Assembly: GCF_000426345.1 (NCBI RefSeq)
Contig: NZ_AUFE01000003.1
Coordinates: forward strand, 62,001 to 126,000
DNA from: Cupriavidus phytohabitans
GTDB taxonomy: Bacteria > Pseudomonadota > Gammaproteobacteria > Burkholderiales > Burkholderiaceae
Reading direction: 5' to 3'
Length of the DNA stretch: 64,000 nt
Shown one piece after another: positions 40,965-50,339 of this stretch. Position numbers and translations under genes: made by a program. The notes beneath the pieces are model-generated. The model had not been told where the DNA came from. It did not search any database and saw nothing but the letters and a program-made list of their open reading frames with translations. Each line of letters begins with the position of its first letter. Positions within the stretch are counted from its first letter, which is position 1.

Positions 40965-42218
40965 TCATCGCTGCATGGCGCCTGCGCAATCCCGAGCCGG
41001 ATCGCGCATCACCACGCCTTCCACGTCCTGCCCTGCTCCCGTCGGCAGGGTTGCCCGAAGGACTACCTCGCGCACCACCCGCGCAGCCAGGTCGATCTCG
41101 GCCTCGGTCAGGGTGGGATGTACCAGCAGCATCAGGCTGCATTCACCCAGCAATCGGGCATTGGGCAACCGGCACGGTGGACGCCAGCCAGTGCCATCGA
41201 ACGCCTTCTCTAGATAAGCCTCCGAGCAGCCGCCCACATAGCAGGGCACCCCAGCTGCCTGGATCTCGGCCACGATGCGGTCACGGCTCCAGCCTTCCCT
41301 GAGCAACTCCGGGCGGACGAATGCATAAAACTTGTACCATGCGGGTCGGGCATCAGGCGGGCAGGCGGGCAGCCAGACTGCAGCGCATTGCCGAAGCGCG
41401 CCGGCAATGACCTCTGCATTGGCAGTGCGCTGCGCCGTCCATTGCGTCATGCGCGCAAGCTGTATGCGCCCGATCACCGCCTGCATTTCCAGCATGCGCC
41501 AGTTAGTACCGAAGGATTCATGCAACCACCGGAATCCCGGGGCATGCTGGCGCCCATATACCGCGTCCCAGTTCTTGCCATGATCCTTGTACGACCACAT
41601 GCGGAGCCAGAGGTCTCTTGCGCTGGTCGTCACCATCCCGCCCTCGCCGCCAGTGGTCATGATCTTGTCCTGGCAGAAGGACCAGGCGCCCACATCTCCA
41701 ATTGCGCCAACCGAGCGCCCTTTGTAGCGCGCGCCGTGCGCCTGCGCGCAATCCTCGATCACCTTGATGCCGTGCTCGCGCGCCAACGCCATGATCGGGT
41801 CCATGTCGCAGGGTATGCCGGCCAGGTGCACGCAGATGATGGCTCGTGTCCTTGGCGTCAGCACCTTGCCGATCGTCGCCGCGGACAGATTGCCACTAGC
41901 AAGCTCGACATCGGCAAAGACTGGCGTTGCTCCCGCATTCACCACGCATGAAATGCTGGCGATAAACGTTCGTGGCGTGACCACGACCTCGTCGCCTGGG
42001 CCGATGCCTAGCGCCTTCAACGCGACATCGAGCGCAAGCGTCCCGTTTCCCAGCGCAATCGCATGCGGCGTTCCCACCCAACTGGCAAACTCCTCCTCGA
42101 ACTTCCGGCATTCGTCGCCTGTCCAGTAGTTCACACGATTCGACAACAGCACCTTCTGCACGGCAGCCGCCTCGTCGGCAGTGAAGCTTGGCCAGGGAGA
42201 AAAGCTGGAATCCAGCAT
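40965..42218 (-). CDS. DegT/DnrJ/EryC1 PLP-dependent aminotransferase
   Basis: The 417-residue protein is a sugar aminotransferase of the DegT family. Motifs are GNGTLALDVALKALGIGPGDEVVVTPRTF (in parts), VIEDCAQAHGARYKGRSVGAIGDVGAWSF (in parts) and Lys185 in CQDKIMTTGGEGGM, which forms the Schiff base with PLP. The ATG at 42216-42218 has GAGG upstream; the frame continues upstream without support. It probably aminates a keto-sugar nucleotide, such as the 4-keto product of the WbpM-like dehydratase encoded divergently. That would give a 4-amino-2,4,6-trideoxy sugar such as bacillosamine-type or FucNAc4N-type. This link is inferred. Confidence 0.93.
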   Translation of the reverse strand: MLDSSFSPWPSFTADEAAAVQKVLLSNRVNYWTGDECRKFEEEFASWVGTPHAIALGNGTLALDVALKALGIGPGDEVVVTPRTFIASISCVVNAGATPVFADVELASGNLSAATIGKVLTPRTRAIICVHLAGIPCDMDPIMALAREHGIKVIEDCAQAHGARYKGRSVGAIGDVGAWSFCQDKIMTTGGEGGMVTTSARDLWLRMWSYKDHGKNWDAVYGRQHAPGFRWLHESFGTNWRMLEMQAVIGRIQLARMTQWTAQRTANAEVIAGALRQCAAVWLPACPPDARPAWYKFYAFVRPELLREGWSRDRIVAEIQAAGVPCYVGGCSEAYLEKAFDGTGWRPPCRLPNARLLGECSLMLLVHPTLTEAEIDLAARVVREVVLRATLPTGAGQDVEGVVMRDPARDCAGAMQR

Positions 42219-42664
42219 GGTCGTCCACCTCAGCAATGGAAGTCGGAGCGGGTGCTGCCGCGCAAGCCAGGCGTCATTTGAGCACCCGATGGAATGCAAT
42301 CATCTAACCAGACTTGCATCGGCACGTGAAGGCCACCATGTGGACTAGGACAGTCAGATGAGGCGCCATGGTGCAGGCGCGCGCCGGCGTCCATTGCGTA
42401 CGCAAGCCCACGTTGCGATGTTGCAAGAGACGCGCCAGCAACAATAATTGCATCAGTCTGGAATGGTGCCGGAGCACCCAGTCATGCTGACGGGCTGACG
42501 GGCTAACGGGCCAACGGCAAATCGAAAGCCATTGACAGAAGAAGCCTCAAGACAATGCAGAACCGTGTGCAGCCATTCCTGTCCGCTCCGCCAGTAGAGC
42601 ATCCTTGTCGCAGCCTGGTCGCCACCAGGTCCCTGCACCCTGCGGTGCATGGAGGTTCCGGCAA
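42219..42664. promoter_or_regulatory. Divergent promoter region of the DegT and WbpM-like genes
   Basis: This 446-bp gap lies between two divergent genes and has no credible reading frame. The minus-strand box CTGGTTAGATG at 42301-42311 resembles CTGATTAGATGG boxes found upstream of other genes of this cluster. The region 42420-42520 is AT-richer, and GGGCTGACGGGCTAACGGGCCAACGG near 42490 is a short imperfect direct repeat of GGGCTRACG. Confidence 0.5.
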
Positions 42665-44680
42665 ATGACCAGACTACTTTCGCGCTGGCTGCTTGCGCTG
42701 CCCCGACGCCGCAAGGTCGCGCTCATGGTATCGGCTGACCTGCTTGCGCTGCCGATGTGCTTTGCTTTCGCATTGTTCCTGCGCGTCGGCAATCTCGAGT
42801 TGCTGGCTCAGTACGGCATCACACCGCCGCTGATCATTGCGGCCTGCACGATTCCCGTGTTCTCGCTCAGCGGCCTGTATCGGACCGTCGTGAGGTATTT
42901 CGACCTGAAAGTACTTTGGACGACTGGCACCAGCCTGGCCTGCATCATCGGGATCACCTATGCGCTGTCGTTCCTCGTGCACCTCGACCGGCTGCCTCGC
43001 ACCGGTCTGCTGATCTACTGGTTCATCGCTTTCTCCTATGTCGTCATCTCCCGCTTTGTCGCGCGTGCATTGCTGACGCGCTCGCTCCAGTCCCGGCAGG
43101 TGCAGAACGAGCCAGCGCCTCTGCGCGTGGCAATATTTGGCGCCGGCGAGGCCGGCTTCCAACTCGCCATCGCCATGCGATCCAGCCTGCGTCACAAGGC
43201 TGTCTGCTTCTTTGATGACGACTTCGCGCTCGAGGGAAAGATCTTTGCCGACCTCCCCGTCCATCACAGCAACCAGATGCGCTCGCAGATCCAGAAGTAC
43301 GCGATCAATGAAGTCGTGCTGGCCGTGCCGACCCTGCCCATGGCGCGCCGCCGCCAGATTGTGGAGAAATTGCACCACTATGCGGTCAGCGTGCGCACAG
43401 TGCCCACCCTGCTCGAACTGGTCGACCGACAGATCACAGTGCAGTCCATCCGTGACATCAGCGTGGAAGACTTGCTGGGCCGCGACATCGTCCCCCCGCG
43501 TGAAGACCTGTTCGCCAAATGCACGCTACGCAAGACGGTAATGGTCACCGGCGCGGGTGGTTCCATCGGCAGGGAGCTATGCCGTCAGATCGCCACACAG
43601 GGACCGCAGCGACTGATCCTGTTCGACCACTCCGAATATGCCCTCTACGCGATCGCAGAGGAGTTGCGGCAGCGCTATCCTGAACTGCAGATCGATGCCC
43701 GGATCGGCTCCGTCTGCGATTCCACCGCAGTGTCCGCGGCACTGCGCGGCCAGCAGGTCGACACCCTCTATCACGCCGCGGCTTACAAGCATGTGCCTCT
43801 GGTCGAAGTGAACATGCCGGAGGGCATTCGCAACAATGTGTTGGGTTCCCAGACGGTCGCCGACCTGGCGGATCATTTCGGCGTTCAGACCTGCGTGCTG
43901 ATTTCCACCGACAAGGCGGTCCGGCCTACCAATGTCATGGGCGCAAGCAAACGGATTGCAGAACTCGTTTTCCAGGCTGCCGCCGCCCGCCCCAATACGA
44001 GAACTACGTTCTCGATGGTGCGCTTTGGCAATGTATTGGGCTCATCCGGGTCGGTGGTGCCGCTGTTCCGCAAGCAGATCCGCGCGGGCGGGCCCATCAC
44101 AATTACGCATCCGGATGTCATTCGCTTCTTCATGCTGATTCCCGAAGCGGCGCAGCTGGTAATACAGGCTGGCGCGATGGCCAAGGGTGGCGAAGTATTC
44201 GTGCTCGACATGGGCAAGCCGGTCCGCATCATCGACCTTGCCCGCACGATGATCGAAATGTCCGGACTGGTGGAAAGGACGCGCAAGAACCCTGCCGGCG
44301 ACATCGAGATCAAAGTCGTAGGGCTGCGCCCGGGCGAGAAGCTTTTTGAAGAGCTCCTGATCGGTGGCGAGGTGACGGCCAGTGGGCACGAGCGCATCAT
44401 GTGCTCGAACGAACCGTTCCTCGAAGCCGCAGAGCTGAATGCGAAGATCCAGCGCCTGTTCGTAGCCTGCGACACCCGCGACGAGTTGGAGATCCAGATC
44501 GCCGTACAGAGCCTGGTTTCCGAGTACACCCCCTACAGCTCTCTGGATTCGCCCGCCCGCAAGGTGCCGGCACCCACACCGCCGCCATTGCGCGGCGTTG
44601 CATCGCGCCGGCCCTCGTCCCCGGAAATCGGCGTGGACCTGCCGCCGGCAACATTGTCCAATCCGGGCGAGGCCAGCTGA
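42665..44680 (+). CDS. wbpM: WbpM/PglF-type UDP-N-acetylglucosamine 4,6-dehydratase
   Basis: The 671-residue protein has four N-terminal membrane segments within residues 1-140 (for instance VSADLLALPMCFAFALFLRV), a central NAD-binding CoA-like domain starting at PLRVAIFGAGEAG and a C-terminal SDR domain with TGAGGSIGRELCRQI. Catalytic residues lie in LISTDKAVRPTNVMGASKRIAELV, giving the S/M-x3-K triad typical of WbpM rather than S-Y-K. It converts UDP-GlcNAc to the 4-keto-6-deoxy compound. The length agrees with P. aeruginosa WbpM (665). The ATG at 42665 has GGAGG upstream. A Pro-rich tail of about 50 residues extends past the usual end. Confidence 0.94.
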   Translation: MTRLLSRWLLALPRRRKVALMVSADLLALPMCFAFALFLRVGNLELLAQYGITPPLIIAACTIPVFSLSGLYRTVVRYFDLKVLWTTGTSLACIIGITYALSFLVHLDRLPRTGLLIYWFIAFSYVVISRFVARALLTRSLQSRQVQNEPAPLRVAIFGAGEAGFQLAIAMRSSLRHKAVCFFDDDFALEGKIFADLPVHHSNQMRSQIQKYAINEVVLAVPTLPMARRRQIVEKLHHYAVSVRTVPTLLELVDRQITVQSIRDISVEDLLGRDIVPPREDLFAKCTLRKTVMVTGAGGSIGRELCRQIATQGPQRLILFDHSEYALYAIAEELRQRYPELQIDARIGSVCDSTAVSAALRGQQVDTLYHAAAYKHVPLVEVNMPEGIRNNVLGSQTVADLADHFGVQTCVLISTDKAVRPTNVMGASKRIAELVFQAAAARPNTRTTFSMVRFGNVLGSSGSVVPLFRKQIRAGGPITITHPDVIRFFMLIPEAAQLVIQAGAMAKGGEVFVLDMGKPVRIIDLARTMIEMSGLVERTRKNPAGDIEIKVVGLRPGEKLFEELLIGGEVTASGHERIMCSNEPFLEAAELNAKIQRLFVACDTRDELEIQIAVQSLVSEYTPYSSLDSPARKVPAPTPPPLRGVASRRPSSPEIGVDLPPATLSNPGEAS

Positions 44681-45041
44681 AGGCGGCCGGCCACGTGCCC
44701 GTGACGACGACGCAGTAACCCGATTGCCGAGCGATGTCCTGCACGACGCCGTGTGGCTCGGCACAGCTGAGCGCACGCCTGGCCCGAGGATCAGGGCATT
44801 TCCGAGCGTTCCGAGCGTTCCGAGGGCCAGGCAGGGCGGTGCTTCGCGGGTCTGGCATGCAAGGCGCACGCGCCGGCCGTCAAGTCCGCCCGCGGCTATC
44901 CGTGCTTAGTGGAGAACGCACTCGACATCGCCGGCCTGCGACGCGCCAGACATCATCCGTCATGCCGCCACGACGCTGTTCGCCGCACCTGTCGAAAGAT
45001 CCGGTACGGCGCCCGATGGAAAAAGCCAGGGATTTCCGACG
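44681..45041. other. Intergenic region between converging genes with a 9-bp triplication
   Basis: No gene is seen in this 361-bp gap. At 44799-44825 the sequence TTTCCGAGC, GTTCCGAGC, GTTCCGAGG is a threefold 9-bp tandem. No clear rho-independent terminator is present. Confidence 0.5.
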
Positions 45042-46376
45042 CTATTTCGCCTTGTTGCCGGAGACTTGAAGCATGGTTTGCCCATGCAAACGGCTTCCAC
45101 TGTTTTCCTTGTCCGGTTCCGGCCCGACAGCCGGTGGTTGGACATGATGATCCGCGTCCTGTTTGAAGCGTCCGAGAATGTGCCGTGCCAGGTGTGGTGC
45201 CGCATACTTCGCGCCATAGACGAAACGCAGTGCCGGCCCGAAGCTCAGCGCAGCCGCGGGTCCAACCACGTACAGGTCGCGTAGATTGGTTTCGAAATTG
45301 CGCGTCAGGCTTGGCGCGCCACAAACGAGTGAGAGCGAGTCCTGAAGTTCCTGGGAGAGGAAGGAATGCCTGGTCAAATCAATCTTGAACCCTGTGGCCA
45401 GAACAACATGATCGGCACTAATTCGGGACACTTTATTCGCAGTCGAGACCTGCAGGACTACCTGACCGTCCCTGAGTTCGGCATCCCTGATTTCGGTCTG
45501 GGTCCGGATATCGATCTTGCCCTCCACGCGATCGCGCAGCCACGACGCGCCAGACGGTGCCCAACCCGTGTCGAGCAACCTCTGGCGGCGCTGGAGATCC
45601 AGCATGTGGAAGAAAGCGGGGTGCTCGGACAACAGGAAGGACATCAAAAGCGCACTTGGACTGTTGGAATCCCAACCACGTCCCAAGCCGATCCGCCCTC
45701 GGAGCAGCCTTCTGACACCACCGTGGGAGCTACGCGACTCCCTGCTCCAGTTGACCTCGCCGCGCACAAGCAGCCGAACCCGAGCTCCGAGTTCGCCAAA
45801 AAGCGCGGCAAGCCCGATTGCCGACTGCCCCCCCCCGACAACAACGATACGCTTGCCTTTCGCCCATGCCAGGCTTCCGATTTCGCCGGAGTGGACCACG
45901 TAAGGCTTCGGCATGGCCTGCAGTGCCGCGGGCACCTGCGCGAATCCTTTCAGGCCCAGGGCAACGACCACGCGCCGCGCCGCCATGGCGCTGCCATCGC
46001 TCAGAAGCAGCCGGTAGAGCCCCTCCTTGCGGTGCATGTCAATAACGTCCACCGGACGCACATGACTGACCAGTCGCGACTGGAACCACAGCCCATAGTC
46101 CACGAAGAGTTCCAGCGGCACGCGCATTCCAACCTGTCGGTACGGGACGCGGTTACGACGGCAATATTCTTCCAGCGTATAGCCTTTCCACGGCGCGTAG
46201 AGGTTCGAGGCAAACGGTTCAGAGCGCAAGAGCATCCCCGGCGGCATGAAATTTCTCCAGGCATGCATTGGTTCCCCGAGAATCTGATTGGGCACGCCGG
46301 CCTTGCTCAGATAGGCCGAAACCGACAGACCATAGGGGCCGGCCCCGACAATAACCGTATCCGTGGACGAGATCAT
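45042..46376 (-). CDS. FAD-dependent oxidoreductase (flavin monooxygenase-like)
   Basis: The 444-residue protein has two Rossmann motifs, TVIVGAGPYGLSVSAYLSKAGV at residues 6-27 (in part) for FAD and RIVVVGGGQSAIGLAALFGELGA near 170 for NAD(P)H. ATG-containing DHVVLATGFKIDL and GPAAALSFGPALRFV follow. This layout fits the class B flavin monooxygenases and ornithine/lysine N-hydroxylase relatives. Inside a polysaccharide cluster it may hydroxylate an amino or amino-acid group on the polymer or a precursor. The partner substrate is unknown. It converges on wbpM and the frame is complete with a typical MISSTDTVIVGAGP start. Confidence 0.88.
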   Translation of the reverse strand: MISSTDTVIVGAGPYGLSVSAYLSKAGVPNQILGEPMHAWRNFMPPGMLLRSEPFASNLYAPWKGYTLEEYCRRNRVPYRQVGMRVPLELFVDYGLWFQSRLVSHVRPVDVIDMHRKEGLYRLLLSDGSAMAARRVVVALGLKGFAQVPAALQAMPKPYVVHSGEIGSLAWAKGKRIVVVGGGQSAIGLAALFGELGARVRLLVRGEVNWSRESRSSHGGVRRLLRGRIGLGRGWDSNSPSALLMSFLLSEHPAFFHMLDLQRRQRLLDTGWAPSGASWLRDRVEGKIDIRTQTEIRDAELRDGQVVLQVSTANKVSRISADHVVLATGFKIDLTRHSFLSQELQDSLSLVCGAPSLTRNFETNLRDLYVVGPAAALSFGPALRFVYGAKYAAPHLARHILGRFKQDADHHVQPPAVGPEPDKENSGSRLHGQTMLQVSGNKAK

Positions 46377-46719
46377 TATTGCTCTTCCCTTTGAGTTTTC
46401 CTGGCGCCTGCGAAGGCGCGCCGTCCGGAACAGCGTGGCGCGCCATGCCAGCCGTCGTCGGTTACATCGGTCACGCGTCCAGTCAGATTAAAGGCAGTCT
46501 GAAACCTGCCTTAAGCGGCATCGGTACGGCCCCGCACACTCCTTTTCGATCACAGCGGCGCCCCGGCTTGGGCATGTTGCAGCAGAACGTGGCCTCAACC
46601 ACATTTGCCGCTTCACACAACGACCCGATTTTGGTGAGATAGGGATCCAGAGCGGAAATTCGGAATCCGTCGGACGGCGGCAATGGACTCCTCTGCGTGA
46701 CAGACTGGACGGATCGATC
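46377..46719. other. Intergenic region before the initiating sugar transferase gene
   Basis: This 343-bp divergent gap has no convincing gene. CAGATTAAAGGCAGTCTGAAACCTGCCTTAAGC near 46484-46516 contains inverted AAAGGCAG / CTGCCTT arms and so could be an operator or attenuator. Promoters for both flanking genes must lie here. Confidence 0.5.
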
Positions 46720-47376
46720 ATGAAGCGCTTGTTTGACATAGTGTTCGCCTCCATGGCATTGCTTGTGCTGGCAATACCGCTGCTGCTCCTGGCAGGTGCC
46801 GTGCGCTGGAAGCTAGGCAGCCCGGTGCTGTTTCGCCCGACGCGCGCGGGCCTGGACGGCAGACCATTTCAAGTCGTGAAGTTCCGCACCATGACGGATG
46901 AGCGAGGCCCTGACGGCAATCTCCTGCCGGACAACGACAGGCTCACGCCGTTCGGCAGATTTCTGCGCCGCGCCAGCCTCGATGAGCTACCCCAGTTCTG
47001 GTGCGTTCTGCTGGGGGACATGAGTGTCATTGGCCCACGCCCGCTGCCAATGAAGTATTTGCCGTGTTACTCACCCGACCAGGCTCGCCGTCTTCTGGTC
47101 CGTCCCGGCATATCCGGGTGGGCACAGGTGAACGGGCGGAACACCCTGACCTGGGAAGAGAAATTTCGCCTGGACACCTGGTACGTAGACCACCACTCTT
47201 TCTGGCTGGATCTGAAGATCCTGTTGCGCACGGTAGGCACCGTTGTTGGCCACCAGGGCATCAACGCAGCAGGCGACCTCGAGGTACCGACGTTCACAGG
47301 CAGTCCCGGTGTTCAGCATGCGGCGAGCGTGCCCCGGCCCGCTGCGAACGAAGACGTTCCGATTCACATCGCATGA
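46720..47376 (+). CDS. Initiating sugar transferase (PglC/WcaJ C-terminal type)
   Basis: The 218-residue protein is a monotopic phosphoglycosyl transferase that moves a sugar phosphate onto undecaprenyl phosphate and so starts the repeat unit. It has the N-terminal reentrant helix (IVFASMALLVLAIPLLLLAG), then LFRPTRAGLDGRPFQVVKFRTM, the D-E dyad in RRASLDELPQFW, GPRPLPMKYL and VRPGISGWAQVNGRNTL. It lacks the N-terminal membrane half found in WbaP/WcaJ, so it is the short PglC-like form. The likely substrate is the product of the WbpM-like and DegT enzymes. The start ATG at 46720 has GGACGG upstream. Confidence 0.93.
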   Translation: MKRLFDIVFASMALLVLAIPLLLLAGAVRWKLGSPVLFRPTRAGLDGRPFQVVKFRTMTDERGPDGNLLPDNDRLTPFGRFLRRASLDELPQFWCVLLGDMSVIGPRPLPMKYLPCYSPDQARRLLVRPGISGWAQVNGRNTLTWEEKFRLDTWYVDHHSFWLDLKILLRTVGTVVGHQGINAAGDLEVPTFTGSPGVQHAASVPRPAANEDVPIHIA

Positions 47377-47480
47377 CGACTCGTCTCGTGCTGAATGTCA
47401 CATTCCCGCCCGCGGTACGAGAGGCGTGTCACCACTTCGTGAATTTGCGCACATATCACGCTGCTTTCGGGCAGGCCATT

Positions 47481-47492
47481 CTGATTAGATGG
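47481..47492 (+). promoter_or_regulatory. CTGATTAGATGG box upstream of the ATP-grasp gene
   Basis: CTGATTAGATGG lies about 195 bp before the ATP-grasp gene, in noncoding DNA. Near-identical sequences lie before two further plus-strand genes of the cluster (57135 and 62885), and a CTGGTTAGATG variant lies before the DegT gene on the minus strand. Confidence 0.4.
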
Positions 47493-47577
47493 CATATGTC
47501 AGACATTGAGCGCGGGCATCGTGCGCAGAAGGCTTCCGCGCGGTCGGCAAGCCCGTGACTCAAGGCAGTAGAAAACA

Positions 47578-47597
47578 AGTGCCGGTGTCCCGGCACT
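47578..47597. terminator. Hairpin between the sugar transferase and ATP-grasp genes
   Basis: AGTGCCGG, TGTC, CCGGCACT is a perfect 8-bp stem with a 4-base loop. No T run follows. It could be a weak terminator or an mRNA stability element. The 309-bp gap around it (47377-47685) has no gene. Confidence 0.5.
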
Positions 47598-47685
47598 AAT
47601 CCAACGAAAACGGCCGAAGGCCTGCATGACGTGGCCTGCCGGGCTACGACAGGGTCAATGTGACTGGAATGGCATTGGGGTGAAC

Positions 47686-48726
47686 ATGAACGTTCTGCTG
47701 ACGTGCATAGGTAGAAGACGCTACCTGGCGGAGTATTTCAAGTCGGAGCTGAATGGGACCGGTCTGGTGCTTGGAGTGGACATGAATGGCGGCGCGCCGG
47801 CTGCGAGCGCGTGCGACAGGTTTTTTCTGGCGCCCGGGCTTGATGCGGATAACTACATCGACTTCCTGCTCAACCTGTGCAGCGAGCATCGGGTCTCCGC
47901 CATCCTGTCCCTGAATGACCTGGAACTTCCGCTCCTTGCAGCGAACGCACAACGGTTTCGCGAGATCGGAACGATACCGGTGATCTCGTCGACAGAGGTG
48001 GTGAATCTGTGCGCGGACAAGTTCCTGACCGCGCAGTTTGCCGAATCAATCGGAGTATCCACGCCGCGCAGCTATGCCACGCTGGAGAGTGCCGAAGATG
48101 CAATTTCTGCGGGAACGGAAATTTTCCCGCTGGTGGTCAAACCCCGCTGGGGCAGCGCAGGTTTTGGCATATTGTTCGTGGAGAACCTGGACGAGCTTCG
48201 CTTCGCCTATGCCTACTGCCTGCGGATGTGCCGGAAATCGGCTTTTGCAAGGCTGGGACAGCCAGATGCGGCGGTGCTGGTCCAGGAATTGATCTCGGGC
48301 CAGGAGTACGGACTCGATATCTTCAACGACCTTGAAGCGAGGCCGGTCGGATTTGCCGTGCGCAAGAAGCTGTCGATGCGCGCGGGAGAGACCGATCGCG
48401 CGATCACTGTCGAAAGCGAGCCTTTCGACGACATCGCCACGCGCATCGGCCATGAATTGGGGCATATCGGCAATGTCGACTGCGATGTGATCGAGCGCGA
48501 AGGACGCCAGTATCTCCTAGAGCTGAATCCAAGATTTGGAGGCGGCTACCCCTTTACCCATCTGGCGGGAGCCAATCTGGTAAGAGTGCTGCTGAATTGC
48601 GTGCGCGGGCAGCACAGCCAGAAAGTCCACTACCAGGCCGGCATCGAACTGTTCAAGTGCGCCTACCTGGCCAGAGTCGGCGAACTGGCGGAGCAGCATG
48701 TTGCCATGGAAGCATCAGCCGGCTAA
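47686..48726 (+). CDS. ATP-grasp family carboxylate-amine ligase
   Basis: The 346-residue protein has the ATP-grasp fold of carbamoyl-phosphate-synthase-like ligases. It begins MNVLLTCIGRRRYLAEYFK, has VVNLCADKFLTAQFAESIGVSTPRSY, the ATP-binding PLVVKPRWGSAGFGILFVEN and the metal-binding LLELNPRFGGGYPFTHLAGAN. Such enzymes join an amine to a carboxylate with ATP. In front of a FemAB-like gene (17 bp away) it probably prepares an aminoacyl or acylamide group for the polysaccharide. The ATG at 47686 gives the typical start. Substrate unknown. Confidence 0.92.
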   Translation: MNVLLTCIGRRRYLAEYFKSELNGTGLVLGVDMNGGAPAASACDRFFLAPGLDADNYIDFLLNLCSEHRVSAILSLNDLELPLLAANAQRFREIGTIPVISSTEVVNLCADKFLTAQFAESIGVSTPRSYATLESAEDAISAGTEIFPLVVKPRWGSAGFGILFVENLDELRFAYAYCLRMCRKSAFARLGQPDAAVLVQELISGQEYGLDIFNDLEARPVGFAVRKKLSMRAGETDRAITVESEPFDDIATRIGHELGHIGNVDCDVIEREGRQYLLELNPRFGGGYPFTHLAGANLVRVLLNCVRGQHSQKVHYQAGIELFKCAYLARVGELAEQHVAMEASAG

Positions 48727-48743
48727 CGGCATGGAAGGAATCG

Positions 48744-49853
48744 ATGAACAGCGCGAACGTGATTGCCAGTGCCGCGACGGACCTGGTCCAGCCGACTTCC
48801 GACTCCAGCCGTCAAGGGGACGCTGACCATGCGCCAGCGGCGAGCGGAGCCACTGCTCCCGTCAGGCAGATCGCTGACACGGAGGTTGCGGGTGACGCGG
48901 CACAAGCCCGCTACCGCCAGCTCTGCAATACTGCTGCGAATATTCCGCTATTTAGTCAGGCGTGGTGGCTGGACGCCACCGCCGGCCCCGGGAACTGGAG
49001 CGCAGCACTGGTCGAGCGCGGCGGTCAGATAGTGGCAAGCCTGCCCTACGCCCCCCGGCGCATGTATGGATTTTCAGTCATTGCCCAGCCGGCACTGGCC
49101 AAGATGTCCGGACCGTGGCTGGCCCCGATGGATGGCAAGCCGCCGAGAGTGCTGGGCCAGCAGAAGGAATTGATGGACGCCCTGATCGGGCAGCTGCCGC
49201 GGTTTGACCATTTCCAGCAGCACTGGGATCCCGGCCAGACCAATTGGCTGCCCTTTGCCTGGAAGGGGTTCCGCCAGACCACCAAGTACACCTACGTCCT
49301 CGATGACCTGTCGGATCCGGAAGCGCTCTGGAATGGCATGCAGCCCAACATCCGGGCCGAAATCCGCAAGGCGGGCTCCCGCCATGGTCTTCAGGTGCGC
49401 GACGACCTTGGTATCGAGGAGTTCATCAAGCTGAACAGGCAGGTCTTCTCCCGGCAAGGCATGGCGCTACCCTACACGGACGACTACGTGCGCCGCCTTG
49501 ACGCCGCGTGTGCGGCGCGAGGGGCACGCAGGATCTTCATTGCCGTGGATAAGGAAGGCCGTCGTCATGCCGGCGTCTATCTGGTCTGGGACGGGCGAGT
49601 CGCCTATTACCTGATGGGAGGCTCAGATCCGGTGCTCCGGACCAGTGGGGCGGCCAGCTTGTGCATGTGGGAAGCAATCCGCTTCTCCTCGGGCGTGGCG
49701 CGCGCGTTTGACTTCGAAGGGTCGATGCTGGAGCCGGTCGAGCGCTTTTTCAGGGCATTCGGCGCCAGGCAGCAGCCTTATTTCTTTATTCAGAAGACCC
49801 CCTCGCGCATCCTGCTGACATACCTGTTCCTGCGTTCGCTCCGCAATCCCTGA
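48744..49853 (+). CDS. FemAB-like GNAT acyltransferase (paralogue A)
   Basis: The 369-residue protein has a disordered N-terminus of about 60 residues and then a FemAB-like double-GNAT part: LFSQAWWLDATAGPGNWSAALVER, PRFDHFQQHWDPGQTNWLPFAWKGFRQTTKYTYVLD (in parts), MQPNIRAEIRKAGSRHGL and AFDFEGSMLEPVERFFRAFGA. It is closely similar along its length to the protein at 58606 (same AWWLDAT, GQQKEL/SQQKEL, NWLPF, SMLE-VERFFR-FGA blocks), so the two arose by duplication. It lies 17 bp after the ATP-grasp gene. The likely role is transfer of an acyl or aminoacyl group to a sugar amine. Start ATG at 48744 with AAGGAA. Confidence 0.88.
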   Translation: MNSANVIASAATDLVQPTSDSSRQGDADHAPAASGATAPVRQIADTEVAGDAAQARYRQLCNTAANIPLFSQAWWLDATAGPGNWSAALVERGGQIVASLPYAPRRMYGFSVIAQPALAKMSGPWLAPMDGKPPRVLGQQKELMDALIGQLPRFDHFQQHWDPGQTNWLPFAWKGFRQTTKYTYVLDDLSDPEALWNGMQPNIRAEIRKAGSRHGLQVRDDLGIEEFIKLNRQVFSRQGMALPYTDDYVRRLDAACAARGARRIFIAVDKEGRRHAGVYLVWDGRVAYYLMGGSDPVLRTSGAASLCMWEAIRFSSGVARAFDFEGSMLEPVERFFRAFGARQQPYFFIQKTPSRILLTYLFLRSLRNP

Positions 49854-50339
49854 GGTATTGCTATTGCTTGTCGTGGCAGTGCCTATTGCGTCGACGCGCG
49901 TTGCTTTCAGGTCGCGCCGATTCGTGGCGGTTGCGCGTGGATTCGCGGCAGCTCCGATCCTCCATTGCCCGCAGTCCGGGAATGCCACCTTGCCAGCATC
50001 CGTGCGGTTTCGCACATTGCTGGCCTGTCGCGCACCGCATGCGCGATGGTGGTACGGCCTCAGTCGAATGGACGATACCCGTTGGAACGATGTTTCCTTC
50101 AATTGCCAATCGCTAGTCTGATGACTCCCCGGCACGCCGCGACGAGTAGCGGCACTGGGACGCGCCCTGCCGGCAGATCTCAGGTGCAAGTGCAGCAATG
50201 TGTGTGGGTGACAACAATGCCCACATATCTGGAGGTCGGGGAATTTCTACAATCGGAGCACGGTTCATCGGTTCAGCGCTGTCACCTCGCAAGTCAGTCC
50301 GACTCGATCGGCTTCAACCACAAACCTTCTGATTCCATC
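49854..50339. other. Intergenic region before the wbpA-wbpB-wbpD-wbpE genes
   Basis: This 486-bp gap holds no credible gene. The base composition is moderate in GC and no clear terminator follows the FemAB-like gene. It must contain the promoter for the wbp genes. The start of the wbpA gene at its right end has only a weak ribosome binding site. Confidence 0.5.
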
